Below, one piece after another: positions 11,927 through 26,300 of a stretch of 64,000 bases of DNA. Within the stretch, counting starts at the first letter, position 1, and every line of letters starts with the position of its first letter. This DNA is from Plotosus lineatus. Lineage: Eukaryota > Chordata > Actinopteri > Siluriformes > Plotosidae. Where the stretch lies: the NCBI GenBank assembly GCA_024760905.1, contig CM045729.1, positions 84,418,550 through 84,482,549 of the forward strand. Reading direction: 5' to 3'. The notes under the pieces were generated by a model, which worked only from the letters and a program-made list of their open reading frames with translations, made no database searches and was not told the origin of the DNA. A program made the position numbers and the translations under genes.

Positions 11927-11963
11927 ATGAAGCAGAGTGTGTTCGTACTCCTGTTTGTGACAG
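11927..11963 (+). CDS. Lectin gene 1 exon 1 (signal peptide)
   Basis: ATG at 11927, encoding MKQSVFVLLFVTG across the junction; donor GTGAGA at 11964. It is 37 nt, ends in phase 1, and is the same length as exon 1 of gene 2. Too short to be found by an open-frame scan. Confidence 0.8.
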
Positions 11964-14900
11964 GTGAGAGACATTATTGTGTGTGTGTGTGTGAGGGGGG
12001 GGGGTTGTGGTGATAAATTTACATGATTTACAAAATGGAGGTTCACTGTAATATTATCATAACTTTTTATCCAATTGGTACAGGGCAGAACAAGTTCCTA
12101 GTTACAGATACAAGTGTGGGCTGAATAGTCCATCGTGATTCATCTCACTATCAGAATGAGAGCTTTTATACCACTGTCAGAAATGCATCATGTAAAAAAA
12201 AACAAAAACAAAAATCATCCAATGGATCATAGTGAACCTATTAACTTTTCAGTGCAACCTCAAATATTAAATGTTTGTATATCTTCAAAATGTGATGGGG
12301 TTTTTTTTTGTTTGTTTTTTGGGGTTTTTTTGCCAAAGAAAATTGACCCTTCATGTCTTTACCCACAATATTTCAATTACATTTTTACATTTTCAAATTA
12401 CATCTATTATATTGTGATCGCAGCTGAGTAAGAAGTAGCTGGGATTAGAATCTGCACATCCAAGTCCGAGACATGGATGCGGAGAAATTCAAGTATCTCC
12501 AGGTCTTATTCACATGAGAGAAGGATGGAATGGGAGATCAACAGGCAGATCGGTGCAGCCTCACCTGTAAAGCAAAGCTTGTACTGGACTATTGTGGTGG
12601 AAAGGGAGCCAAATCACAGGCTAAAGCTTTCCATTTACCAGATGATCTATGTCTACACCCTGACCTATTATCAAGAGATCTGGATAGTGACCAAATGAAG
12701 AGGATCACGGGATGCCTTGAGGTTCCTTAGCTAGGTGGTGGGGCTCTCACTAAGCGATCTGGTAGGAGCTCGGAGTAGAACTGCTGGTCCTCCGAATTGA
12801 GAGGAGCCAGTTAAGGTGACTTAACCCTGGTTAGAATGGTTCCTCAAAGCATTCCTGGTGTGGTGTGTCAGGCTGTCCAACCAGGAAAAGACCCCAGGGA
12901 CAACCCAGAACATCCTGGAGGAAATGGTTGGGGAGAGGGATGTTGGTACATCACTGCTTGGGCTGCTGCTCATGTCATCTGACCTTGGATCAAGTGGAAG
13001 ATGATAAAGAATACCAATATATTTAAAATTAAAATGGGAATTGAGTTATAAAAACTATGTTTTTTCCGACTAAAATATATTAAGACAAATAAAATCGGGT
13101 TCGCATTAACAGGAATCTGCATACACATTTTACAATTGGTGTTTACCACATGCAAGTTTTGTTAATACCAATAAAAATACTAAATTATATAAATACTAAA
13201 AGCTTGCTGTTTACAACAAGTTTACATAAATTGTTTGTACTTGAATTTACAAATTTGTTAGTATTGCCACCATAGCGGTTAGCACATTCACCTCATGGCA
13301 AGAAGGTCCTGGGTTTAAGTACCAGTCTCAGGCAATTCTGTTTTCCACTTTTGGTTGGCAGCTGCTCATTTGCCTGGGGCATATAATTATGAAGCAGATG
13401 AGTTTTCAAGGAAGTTCCCAGATGACACAATTGAACAGATACAGATCTTGGTACCCTGATCTGATGCAGAAGCTGTTGATGCTTTTACTGTGTTTTGGGG
13501 GGGAAACTTTATGACTATATATTTTGCCCTTTCAGTGTGATTGGCAGAGTTTGAAATGAAAAGTGTGCAAGACGGTGGTGAGGCCAGCGATGTTATGTGG
13601 TTTAGAAACAGTGGTCCTGGGGAAAAGACAGGAGGCAGAGCTGGAGGTAGCAGAGATGAAAATGATGAGGTTCTCTTGGGGAGTAACAAGGATGGATAGG
13701 ATCAGGAATGAGCACATCAGAGGGACAGCACATGTAAGACATTTTGGAGACAAAGTCAGAGAGGCGAGATCGAGATGATTTGGACATATACAGAGGAGGG
13801 ATAGTGAGTATATTGGTCGTAGGATGCTGAGGTTGGAACTACCAGGCAGAAGGCCCAGAGGAAGACTAAAGAGACGAGTCATGGACGTGGTGAAGGAGGG
13901 CATGAAGGCAGTTGGTGTAAAAGAAGAAGATGCAGAGGATAGGGTGAGATGGAGGCAGATGATTGGCTATGGCGACCCCTGAAGGGAACAGCCAAAAGGA
14001 AAAGAAGAAGAAGAAGTGTGATTCTGCACAAAGTAATTAACGAAGAGGCAGAAGTGCTCATGGTAGCATTGATATGGACAACTCAATTTTGGTTTACCAA
14101 GTTACTGGAATTGTCAATAGACTGTCCAAGATTGCTGCCAAAATCTCAATCCCTGTTACAATTCCTCAATCTGCCACAGTTTCAACATCCACTCCACAAG
14201 AAACTCAAACTAGCAGCATTCAGGCCGAGAAGGCTTGGGAACTCAGGGCCTTTCACCATCAGTTACAAGCATTATCCTGCACTCATGGAAACATGCAACA
14301 CACCAGCAATATGGGACATATTACCGAAAGTGGTTGTGTTTTTGCATTGCAAGGGGCGTTGATCCCCTTTCACCGCCTTTGGGTGAGGCTTTGAATTTAT
14401 GGTCAGTGTTATATGACTCTGGTTTTTGGATACTCTGCAATTAATTCAGTTCGATCAACTTTATCTAATTCACCTAGATATAATGTCACTTGGAAGGTAC
14501 AGCATGTGTTGTTGTATTTGAGAGATCAACTGACATGTGAATTGTTAAAAGGATTGACACTTAAGTTGCCCATGCTTACCTTGCTTTTATCAGGGCAAAT
14601 ATTTCAGGCCCTCCATCTTATTGACATTAGAAATGTAGATATTTCTGATGACTGTGTAAAAATTAGAATTGGGGATCTCCTCAAACAGACTCGAACTGGT
14701 TTTCACCAAGGTGAACTCTCTCTCCAGAGCTATACACCTGATCAGAGACTGTGCATTGTCAGTGTGATGTCTATATCTGGATGTCTATATCTGGATATGA
14801 CTCGCGACTTCAGAGGAGACGGTGCAGTTATTGACATGTCAATATTCAAACCACACCGTGTAAGATCAGCCTCTACTAGTGCAGCATTAGCTTTCGATGT

Positions 14901-15493
14901 GCCAATTCAAAAGGTTCTGCGAACTGTAGGTTGGAGCAGTGAATGTGTGTTCAGACAGTTTTATAACAAACCAGTTTCTCATGACAGTAGTTTCAGTCGT
15001 GCTCTTTTAAATTCTGTATCCAATGTTGGCATTTGATCATCTCACCATAAGCTTTGCATGTTTTCCTGAATTTTCAGGAATGTTTACTTATGTGACTGAG
15101 TTAACTTGTGCATTTTCACAAAATAAATGTGACATATTGAACTGAGATTGGGCTTCATGAAATTGATGGAAATATGATTTCACTCTAAATACCTCACATT
15201 GTCTCGATAGCACAGAATAGGGAGATGGAATTACACAATTAAATGAGATTTACCTGTACGTTGATATTTGATTGTAATTCCACCGACCTATGAAGTACTG
15301 GAGGATGACGTGGCCACCCTTCCCACCCTGGCTGGGAAATATGAAATCATATTTCTACACTCTAAAACCTGATATTCTGCTCATGTGCATCTCACATAAT
15401 CCCTCAGTACTGCATAGGTCAGTGGAATTACAATCAAATATCAACTTACAGGTAGTCTCATTTAATTGTGTAATTAATGTGTGTGTGTGTGTG

Positions 15494-15573
<80 letters not shown>

Positions 15574-18298
15574 AAGGTATTTGCACTTATCAGTTGACGT
15601 TGTTGTTATTTAGACCTAGAACTAAAATAACTGGCAGCATGCAATGGGTCGATCACACTGCTGATGTGCATGCTGATATATGCAGTACCATCCAAAAGTA
15701 GTAAAAATGCAAATGTGGGGTGATAGATCATTGCTAGGACATGAATTCTAGTATTTCAAAAATACACAGCACTTACTATAGCTAGTTGCAGATATAAATA
15801 TAAAGTTAAGAAGTTAATTAAAGGGGAACTGAACCGCCGACTAAATAAGTTGATGGTAGTAAGTATATGGTATAGTTTATTGAAACGATTATGGATTAAA
15901 TTTTATATCATAAATAAACCATTGCACACACAGCGGTTTTGTTTTATGTGCATGTCGTATAAGTTATCGACCCGAAAGCCGCCATTGCTAAGTGCCCGCC
16001 TACACAAAGTTACCATGACGTCACTAGGTTGGTAAAGAGCACCACATGGAATATATTGCATGCATATCACAGCATATTATATGATATAAACAACGTGGAA
16101 TCTCACACCAACAACACGCACAGTTTTTCAGCAGAAGACAATTATTTTTCGGAAGTTGAATGCAATATGGGGGTAAAGGAAATGCCTGCTAATCCACAGG
16201 CATATGTGATGCGCTCCACCGAATGTAGTGTCGCAACTGACACCAAAGCTTTTGAGACAAAATGCAGCTTATCCGGACTTCCAATCTGTCAAGTACGTAA
16301 GTGTGCTTTGAATACCTGTTTAGTATGCAACATTCACCTTCTTACATGAAAGATCGGAAGTCTGGATAAGCTGCGTTTTGTCTCAAAAGCTCCGGTAGGC
16401 TTCATGAGCCTATCCAACGGAATATCGCCAACATTGGTCCAAGAACCCCGGCTGAATCTGACACTGAGAGCTATAATAGGGATATTGACAGTGATCACGA
16501 TATTGACAGTGATCACGGACATGTCGGTGAACATGACCAGATCGGCAATTTTATGTGCACTAGTGACAATTGTACACCGTTACCACAAATGCCTCGCTTC
16601 CAGGATGCCGCGCCTGACCATCTCCTGTGAGCTGAGGGGGAGCTAACCTGCATAACAAACCACAGACTGTTTCCTATGCTGTGCCTTGAAAGGGATATTT
16701 TAGAGGTGACCATGGTCTCCATGAGAGATGTCCGAGCTGAAACCCTTGTAGGTTTACAGATCGAGTCAGAATTGTCATGTTATTGTCTATAGTTGTGATG
16801 TTATTGTCTATGGTTGTCATGTTGTCATACCTCCGTGTGTTGAGCCTGGAGAGCTTGTTTTTCCACCCTTCGCTTATGTGCTGATATTGTATTGTATCTG
16901 TCAGTACTTGTAATATTGTATGCAGAAAAGTCAAATACGGTCGGAACTGATCTGGTTTCAACGATGAGGTTTTAGACAACACCATGGGACCAGTTTTGTC
17001 TGATTTGTATGTGTGTATATAATCTTCTGCCCTGAAATGGGCACTGCAAATGCATGCACTTTCATTCACTGGTGCGTTGGCACGTTTCACTGCACTGAGC
17101 CAGGCTTTCAATTACTGTTGCTTAAAGGCAACCAAGTGCATGCCTTTATGTTTATTATAGCTGTTTGTACAGCCCGGTGTGATACAATGATGACGGGTAC
17201 TTAAATGATTTTTATTATTATGCATTGAAGCGTTGCTAGCCATTGTGATAATTACACAAGTTTATGACCACCAACCCAGTGACATCACAGGAAATGGCTG
17301 GGGACCAATTGCGACTTACATGGTCTCACACCATGAATTTCAAATTGGATTTACATTATCACCAGTGTGATTTTCAACCTATCAGTTGCAAAAATGTGAT
17401 ATTGATGACCAAATGAAGCAAGACAATGTTACATTGCGATGTGCTTCATTTCCCCTTTAATTTAAGCATATTCCACACATAAAATTTTATATTTGATTTT
17501 ATTAAATGGAAATTTAGGTGGCACAGTGGCAGAGTGGTGATCATGTCCACCTCATGACAGGAAGGTCCTGGGTTTGATTCCCATCTCGGGAGTTTCTGTG
17601 TGGAGTTTGCATGTTCTCCCTGTGCTTGCGTGGGTTTCCTCCAGTTACTCCTGTCTCCTCCCACAGTCCAAAAACATGCACAGTGGGCTAATTGACTGTT
17701 CGAAATCACCCTTAGGTGTGAGTATTATTGGTTGTGTAAGTGTTAGCCCTGTGATTGCCTGGCAAGTTGTTCAAGGTGTACCCTGTCTTTGTTCTGAGGT
17801 TCCCTGTGACCTGAATTAGGATTAAGATGTTCACAAAATAAATGAATGGAAATCTAACACTGAGCTAACAATAGATAACAAAAACTTTCAAATCTTTTCT
17901 TCACAGGAGCCCTCCCTATCTCCCTTTGTTGTCCTCATAGGTACTATCTGATCCCAGAAGAGAAAACATGGAGTGATGCTCAAACTTACTGCAAAACCGA
18001 TCACACTGGCCTCGCTATCATCCAAAGTAATGACAACATGGTCAGACTTCAGGATGAGATACAGACACATCAATTCAGTTCCAGTGCCTGGATTGGGCTG
18101 TACAGAGAACACGTCGACTGGTACTGGTCTCTTGGAAATGAGCCACTGGGAAATATGACAGTGTGGTATTTATCAGAGCCTGACAACTGGCTTAGTGAGG
18201 AGTGGTGCGGTTTTATACATTCAAATGGCTGGGGTGACACAAAGTGTACCAAATTATTGACGTTTGTATGCTTTGATGGTAAGAATTATATTATATAA

Positions 18299-18345
<47 letters not shown>

Positions 18346-20271
18346 GTTATTATTATCTAGAGACAGACGGATGCCAGACAAAATATTATTATTATTATTA
18401 TTATTAATTATTATTTTTATTATGTTAGTCGGGAGGGGCAGTGGTGGTCTAGTGGTATAAGGCGCCGGGATCGCTGATCCAAAGGTTGGGGGTTCGAGTC
18501 CCACTCTCCACAAGGTTGTCACTGTCCCCCCCAGTGCAGCTAACTGGGTTATCAAAGGCCGGCCATGTCTCTCACTGTGTGAGGCATGTAAACGAACCAT
18601 TGCTGACTTTCGACAAGAGTAGGCTGCAAAGCCGTCAGCGTGTTTCCGCCCTGCGATGGCCTGGCGAGCTGTCCAGGGTGTACTCTGCCCTCACCCTGAG
18701 TTGGCTGGGATGGGCACCAGCCTCCCCGTGACCCTAATTAGGATGAAGCGGTTACAGAAAATGAACTGATGATGTTAGTCGAGAAGTTCCTTCATTCATT
18801 CATTTTCTGAACCACTTCATTCTAATTAGGGATGCAGGGAGGCTGGTGCCCATGTCAGCTGACTTGGGGGGTGTACACCCTGAACAGCTCAAGAGGCCAT
18901 TGCACAACCATTCACATGGTCGAGAAGTTTATTATTATTATTAATAGTAGTAGTAGTAGTAGTAGTACAACTTCATAGACTTTGTACTCTTAAATATTTT
19001 CATTAAATTTAACTGTCATTTTAAATATCAGAAATGAAAAATAATATCCTAAATCTTGCTCAGTGGTGGCCTGGTGATAAAGGTGCTGAATTGCCGATTC
19101 CAAGTTTGGGGGTTCATGTCCCACTGTAAACAGTTACCACTGCTGTCCCCCCAGTACAGCTAACTGAGTTATCAAAGGCCAGCTATGTCTCTCACTGTCT
19201 ATGATATGAGGCGTGTAAAAGAACCATTGCTGACTTGTCAAGAGTAGGTTGCATAGGTGTCAGAGTGTTCCTGCCCTGCAATGGCCTGTGGAGCTGTCCA
19301 GGGCGTACTCTGCCCTCACCCAGAGTCGGCTGAGATGGGCACCAGCCTTTCCACGACCCTAATCAAGATTAAGTGTCTGAGAAAATGAATGAATTAATAA
19401 ATAACCTAAATATTTACATGGAGGAAAGACAAGAACAGATCCTTTTTTTTTGTTTTGTTTACTTTATTATTTCATAATGTGCTGTAATTCCCCCTTTGCA
19501 CACTTAGGTTTGGTCATGGGTTTGGCCATGTTTCATAGAGAATGCTAAAAAATTTGAATAAAAAATTCATGAGTTGTTCCATCCGGGAAACCAAACAAAA
19601 ACTGGAAGTTGAACTTGAGAAATGCGTGAGAAAAAACTAGACCAAGAGGGAGGAAAAGTGTGCGACTTATGGAAGTCCGGAAATTGTTGATACTATTTAA
19701 GTTCTGGGAAAGTCCGGAAGTTGTCAATACTATGTAAGGTCTGTTTGGGATTTTACACCCAAGACTAGTGGCTCACCAGGCCGGTGCTTTATGTATCACC
19801 CTAGTAAAGCTGTCCTGGGGAAGTCCGGAAGTTGTTGATACTATGTATTACCCTAAAAGCTGTCCTGGGAAGTCCAGAAGTTGTTGATACAGTACTATGT
19901 AGTATCAGAAGCACAGAAACTAAAGCTAGCCCTAAAGCACTAAAGCTATCTAATCACTAACGCCATATATCACCTCCAGCGGCAAATATGATTTAGAGTA
20001 CCAAACAGAAAACCCACAGATTGGCTTATAGGCATAACCACCTAAACATAGTTGAAGAGGATTTATGTATGTATGTATGTATGTATGTATGTATGAATGG
20101 ACGTATGTAAGCTAAGCTAAAGCACTAAAGCCAAGCTAAAGTGCTAGCAGCGATGTGAACACCTTTAACGATGAGGTCATAAGCCACTTCCATAAGGTTT
20201 TGAAAAGAAGACAGAAACCAGCCACATTAGAAATATTCTTCAAGAAAAGAGTCATCCATGCAAAGCGGTAG

Positions 20272-20321
<50 letters not shown>

Positions 20322-23300
20322 CACCTTTGTCTGATTTACCTGAAGCTGTTATGGAAGGGAATCTGCTTTTCTCTTCCTCTCTGTTATGGAAGGGAATCCA
20401 CTTCTCTCTTCCTCTCCGATATTTACGTATGCCAAGTGCTCACCTCCACAAAGGTTAAAATTCTTATCTTTATTGTTTCATGCTTTAACTTTTTGGCGGT
20501 TTTAATTTTAGTGTTTAATTTTAGTTTCTCAAAAAAGAGTAGCGCTTTGAAATATGCATTCGAGAGGGGCATGGCTCTCACATGCCAGTGGAGTGCTTAA
20601 CATACACACACCTAATTCCATTTCATCACGGACTATAAAGACTACCAGTGCCATTCCCGGTGCTAGAAGACTGTCCCTCTCTGGCTCTCACCTCACCACC
20701 AGTTCCAGTATTAGTTTGTTTTCCATTTTTCTCTGCATCTCTATTACAGTGACTATGATTTCCCCGTTACATCTATGAAAATGGCTACGCTGTATTGATC
20801 ACAAGGAAGGCACTAGAACACGGGCACTAGAGCACTAGCAGCACGGACATCAAACTAAAATGGGATCTAGTGGAGCACAGAGCTGAGAGCCAAAGAGATC
20901 ACAGGGAAATGGGACAATCTTCGAGCACCGGAAAGGGCGCTGCTAGCCTTTATAGCCAATGATTAAAATTGAGTTAAGTGTGTGTGTGTTTATTATTCCA
21001 CCAGCCACGCCCCCCTACAATGTGCATTTCATCACGCAACTCTTTTGGGAGAGAAAGACCATAACACACTAAAATTAAAACCATAGAAAAGTTAAAGAGT
21101 AATGTAGCCATTTGGCGGGATGGGGGGTCACTAACCAGTGTCTTTCCCCCTTATGCCGGTCCCAAACCCGGAGAAATGCAGAGGATTGTGTCAGGAAGGG
21201 CATCCGACGTAGAACCAATGTCAAAATTTTATGATGCAAATCAGAAGTATTACCCCCATAGGTCAAAGCCCGGGTTAACAACGACCACCATCAGTGCTGT
21301 CAACCAACAGGGTGCTGATGGAAATTGGACTACTGTTGGTCTAAGACATCGAAGAATGAGAGGCGGGAGGCGTGTCCATAGGCAGAGAGAGAAGAGGAAA
21401 GGCATTAGTCTAGGACTGAGAGTAGGGACTTTGAATGTTGGAACTATGACAGGAAAAGGTAGAGAGCTGGCTGACATGATGCAGAGGAGGAAGGTGGACA
21501 TACTGTGTGTTCAGGAGACCAGGTGGAAAGGTAGCAAAGCTAAAGCTTAGGGGAAGGGTTCAAGCTGTTTTTTCATGGTGTGGATGGGAATAGAAATGGA
21601 GTAGGAGTTATCTTGAAGGAGGGGTTTGCCAGGAATGTTCTAGAAGTGAAAAGAGTGTTAGACAGAGTGATGGGTCTCAAGTTAGAAATTGAAGGTGTGA
21701 TGTTCAATGTTGTTAGTGCTTAAGCCCCACAGGCAGGATGTGAGCTAAAAGAGAAGGCGAGATTCTGGAGTGACATAGATGAAGTGATGCAGAGTACCCC
21801 CAGAGTTGAAAGAGTGGTCGTTGGTGCAGACTTCAATGGACATGTTGGTGCAGGCAACAAAGGGGATGAGGAAGTGATGGGCAGGTTTGGTATCCAGGAC
21901 AGGAACGCAGAAGGACAGATGTTGATCGATTTTGCAAAAAGAATGCAAATGGCTGTGGTGAATACTTTCTTCAAGAAGAAACAGGAGCATAGTGTGACTT
22001 ATAAAAGCGGAGGTAGGAGAATATAGGTAGACTTGTGTAGGCAAAGTAATTTGAAGGAAGTCAGTGACTGCGAAGTAGTAGTGGGTGAGAGTGTTGCAAA
22101 ACAGCATAGGATGGTAGTATGCAAGATGACGCTGATGGTGAAGAAGGTGAAGAAGGCAAACGCAGAGCATAAGACAAAGTGGTGGAAGTTGAAAAAGGAA
22201 GAGTGTCGGGTTGTCTTCAAGGAGGAGTTGAAACAGGCTTTGGGTGGTTTTGAGAGAGAAAAAAAGACTAGAAGAAGTGACCATTGAGGAGCAGGATGTA
22301 GTAAACCTTAGTAAGGGTGAAGTGAGGAGGGCACTGAAGAGGATGAAGAATGGAAAGGCAGTTGGTCCTGATGATATACCTGTGGAGGTATGGAAGTGTC
22401 TAGGAGAGGTAGCAGTAGATTTTCTGACAAGAACATTCCACAAGGTCTTAGAGAGTGAGCAGATGCCAGAGGAATGGAGGAGCAGTGTGTTGGTGCCCAT
22501 TTTTTTAAAAAAAGGACGTGCAGAGTGGCAGCAACTACAGAGGAATAAAGTTGATGAGCCGTACGATGATGTTATGGGAAAGAATAGTGGAAGATAGACT
22601 AAGGGCAGAGGTCAGCATTTGTGAGCAACAGTTTGGTTTCATGCCAAGAAAGAGCACCACAGATGCCATGTTTGCTTTGAGGATGTTAATAGAGTTGTTA
22701 GGATGTTGAGAGGATGTTAATGTACGGAGAAGGTCAGCGGGAACTGCATTGTGCCTTTGTGGATCTGGAAAAAGCATATGACAGGGTGCCAAGAGAAGAA
22801 CTGTGGTATTGCATGAGGAAGTCTGAAGTGGCAGAGAAGTATGTTAGAGTGGTGCAGGACATGTATGAGAGATGTAAGACAGTAGTGAGGTGTGCTGTCG
22901 GTGTGACCGACAAATTCAAGGTGGAGGTGGGACTGCATCAAGGGTCAGCTCTGAGCCCCTTCTTGTTTGCTATGGTGATGGACAGGCTGACAGACGAGGT
23001 GAGACAAGAATCTCCATGGACTATGATGTTTGCAGATGACATTGTGATCTGTAGTGAGAGCAGAGAACAAGTGGAGGAAAATCTAGAGAGGTGGAGGTAT
23101 GCCCTGGAAAGGAGAGGAATAAAGGTTAGCCTCAGAAAATCAGAATACATGTGTGTGAATAAGAAGGACCCAAGAGGAACAGTGATGTTACAGGGAGCAG
23201 AGATAACGAAGGTGGAGGATTTTAAGTACTTAGGCTCAACAATCCAGAGCAATGGAGAGTATGGAAAACAGGTGAAGAAGCGTGTGCTGGCAGGCTGGAA

Positions 23301-26300
23301 TGGTTGGAGAAAAGTGTCCGGTGTGATGTGCAATAGGAGAGTGTCAGCAAGAATGAAAGGAAAAGTGTACAAGACGGTGGTGAGGCCAGCGATGTTGTAT
23401 GGCTTCGAAACAGTGACGCTGAGGAAAAGGCAGGAGGCAGAGCTGGAGGTAGCAGAGATGAAAATGCTGAGGTTCTCACTGAGAGTAACGAGGATGGATA
23501 GGATCAGAAATGAGTACATCAGAGGGACAGCCCATGTAAGATGTTTTGGAGACAAAGTCAGAGAGGCTAGATTGAGATGGTTTGGACATGTACAGAGGAG
23601 GGATAGTGAGTATATTGGCAGTAGGATGCTGAGGTTGGAACTAACAGGCAGAAGGCCTAGAGGAAGCCCAAAAAAGACTAAGAGAAAAAGATGCAGAGGA
23701 CAGGGTGAGATGGAGGCGGATGATTTGCTGTGGCGACCCCTGAAGGGAACAGCCGAAAGTAAAAGAAGAAGAAAAGTTAAAGAGTCTCTTACAACACGTA
23801 CCATAACAGTGTGCTGCATTCAATATTTTTATCACTTAATTTGAAGAACTATGGTCTAAATTACGGTACCATTAACTTCTGTTCAAAAGATGACAGAACG
23901 GATTAAGACCATTTACATTATTTGTAATGGGAAAAGCAAATCGGAATCCAAACAGCCATCTGGAACGGATTAAGTTCGAGTACCAAGGCTCCACTGTACC
24001 TATCAGCAACTGAATTAAATGAAATGTTATGGAAGGAAACACAGGAAGACCCACTGCTGACCCAGAGAAATAAAAAAAAAAACAGAATGACATTTGCAAA
24101 AAAATCTACCTGAATAAGTCGAAATCCTTCTGGGAGTATGTCCTATAAACAGCCTTCTGGGAGTATATCTTATAAACAGACTGAGCCAAGCTAGAATCGT
24201 TGGTCAAGCACATCATTCTACTGTTTGCAGTACATGGAATGAGGCCTACAAACAAAACAAAACAAAAAAAATCAGTACATACAGACAAACATGGGGGAGG
24301 TTCAAAGAAGATTTGGGGTTGTTTTGCTGTCATTGGTAGTAGGTACCCTAACAGAGGGAAAGACATCATCAAATCAGAAGAATGTTTTTGGTGTGATGTT
24401 GGGCCCAGTGTCAGAAAGCTGGGTCTGTGTCAGAGGTCATTAGTGTTCCAACAGGACAGTGACCACAAACATACCTCAAAAAGCTCCAAGAAATAGTTGA
24501 AGACAACGCATTGGGGGTTGTTCTAAAGTGTCTAGCAGTGAGCCCAAATTTAAACACCTCTTGAAAAACCTCACAATTGCTATTGGATGAAGGCACTCTT
24601 CAAATCTGAGAGGCCTGGACAAATTTGCAAAATATAAATAAAATAGGAAGTGATTGGGTTGTTATTTATTTATTTTATTTTTCCAAAGGTCTGTAACCAA
24701 ATACAGTAAAACCTCCGCTGACGAACGCTTAAGATCACGAACTTTTCGCCTCAAGAACATTAAATTTGCGAGCATATAGTCTCTGCTGACGGACTAGTTT
24801 TCGGCGGACGAACCAAACCACGCGGTCGAACAGCGCCACGGTGGCGGCCACGAGAAGTTGACGCACGCTCATGACGTCACAGTTCGTCACCCCCTTTCTT
24901 TGAGTGCGGAAGTGGTTTGTGTTTGATGGACATTTTGGACCATATTGAGTGTACTTTTGCTATTATGGGACCGAAAAAGACCCCACCACAGGCGGAGATC
25001 ATTGAAAAACACGAACGAGGTGTGCGTTTGTGTGACTTAGCGTCCCAGTACCAGTACAAGGAACAAGGAAGCTATTAAGGGTGCGCGTGTGGCTAAAGGT
25101 GTTTCCAAACAGTAGGCGTTTCCAAACTCTCCTTCCAAACAGTAAGTCCCTCCCTCCTCCTCCCACTCCATTCCATCAAGCCGTCAACTACCATCACAAA
25201 GGTAAATAAAACGACTTTATTATACAGTACAGTTTATTTCTTTAATTCCAATACAATAGACATTTATTATACATAAAATAAGGTATATTTCTGTGTAGTT
25301 TTAAGGCTTATTTAGTAGAAAATTATGTTTTATGGGGACCTGGGAACGGATTATTCTCATTTTAATGGTTTCTTATGGGAAATAAATGTTCGGAAGACGA
25401 ACTTTTCGCCTCACACACACTTTCAGGGAACCAATTATGTTCGTGAGCTGAGGTATCACTGTAATAAGTTGAGGGTGCCAATATTTTTTTCTTCTATTTT
25501 ATGACATTTGGTGAAATGATATAAAATTTGGCTTGGGTTTTTTCCCTTGGTTTTTGTTTGTTTGTTTGTTTGTTTCTTTGTTTGATTTTGCTTTTGCTTT
25601 TGTTATTTCAAATCACATAAAGGAAGTAAACATGTGTATTACAATTACATTTGTAATTGCAAAATTATTTTGAATGAAACTGTGGATTTTCTGCAAAAAA
25701 TCAGGGTGACAACAATTTCAACCATGACTGTAACTTGTTTGATGTAAGATTTAATTAACCTTTAAATACACACACTATCAATAGCATGTTTTTATTTTAT
25801 TTGTTTGTTTGTTGTTTGTTTGTTTGTCTTTTTGTTAGATTGATTGATTGATTCATTGATTGATTGATTGAGTAGTTGATTGGTTGATTAATTGCTTTAT
25901 TATTATTATTATTCTCACAGACACTAAAACTGGTGACGAGAGGTACATTTATGTCTCTAACAGTATGTCATGGTATGGAGCTCAGACGTACTGCAGAAAC
26001 CATTACACAGATTTGACAAGTGTGAGAGACCAAGCAGAATACTCACTTGTAAAGGGTCTGACCTCTGATGACATATGGATTGGTCTTACCAGAGAGTCCT
26101 GGAAGTGGACAGGCCAAACTGTCTCCTCTATCATCAGTTGGATGTCTGGGAAACCTGACATTACTGGAGGGGATAAAACATGTGGTTATTTAAATTCTGG
26201 CCAGGCTGATGATGCACTGTGCACAGACTTAATGCCATTCTTCTGTTACTCAGGTGAGTTAAAGTTTTATTTACTCTCATATTTAAATAAATTAAACATT

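Noticed and set aside
13379..13540. A short host exon before the DIRS recombinase
   Set aside because: The frame matches the conserved end of DIRS RNase H and continues after the RTE insertion, so it belongs to the retroelement.
15822..17456. A piggyBac MITE, because of the TTAA sites
   Set aside because: The THAP domain near one end points to Kolobok. The ends (AGGGG...) are also not the usual piggyBac CCY start. piggyBac cannot be fully excluded for the ends alone.
20554..20778. A possible coding exon (open frame with ser/thr-rich product)
   Set aside because: No conserved block, no splice signals in phase with the lectin exons, and the sequence looks like a decayed interspersed repeat.
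21745..22500. A 251-residue frame on the minus strand, with similar ones at 22938-23819 and 45716-46459
   Set aside because: These are antisense readings of RTE coding sequence, kept open by its purine-rich composition. The repeated leucine/serine-rich look comes from that.
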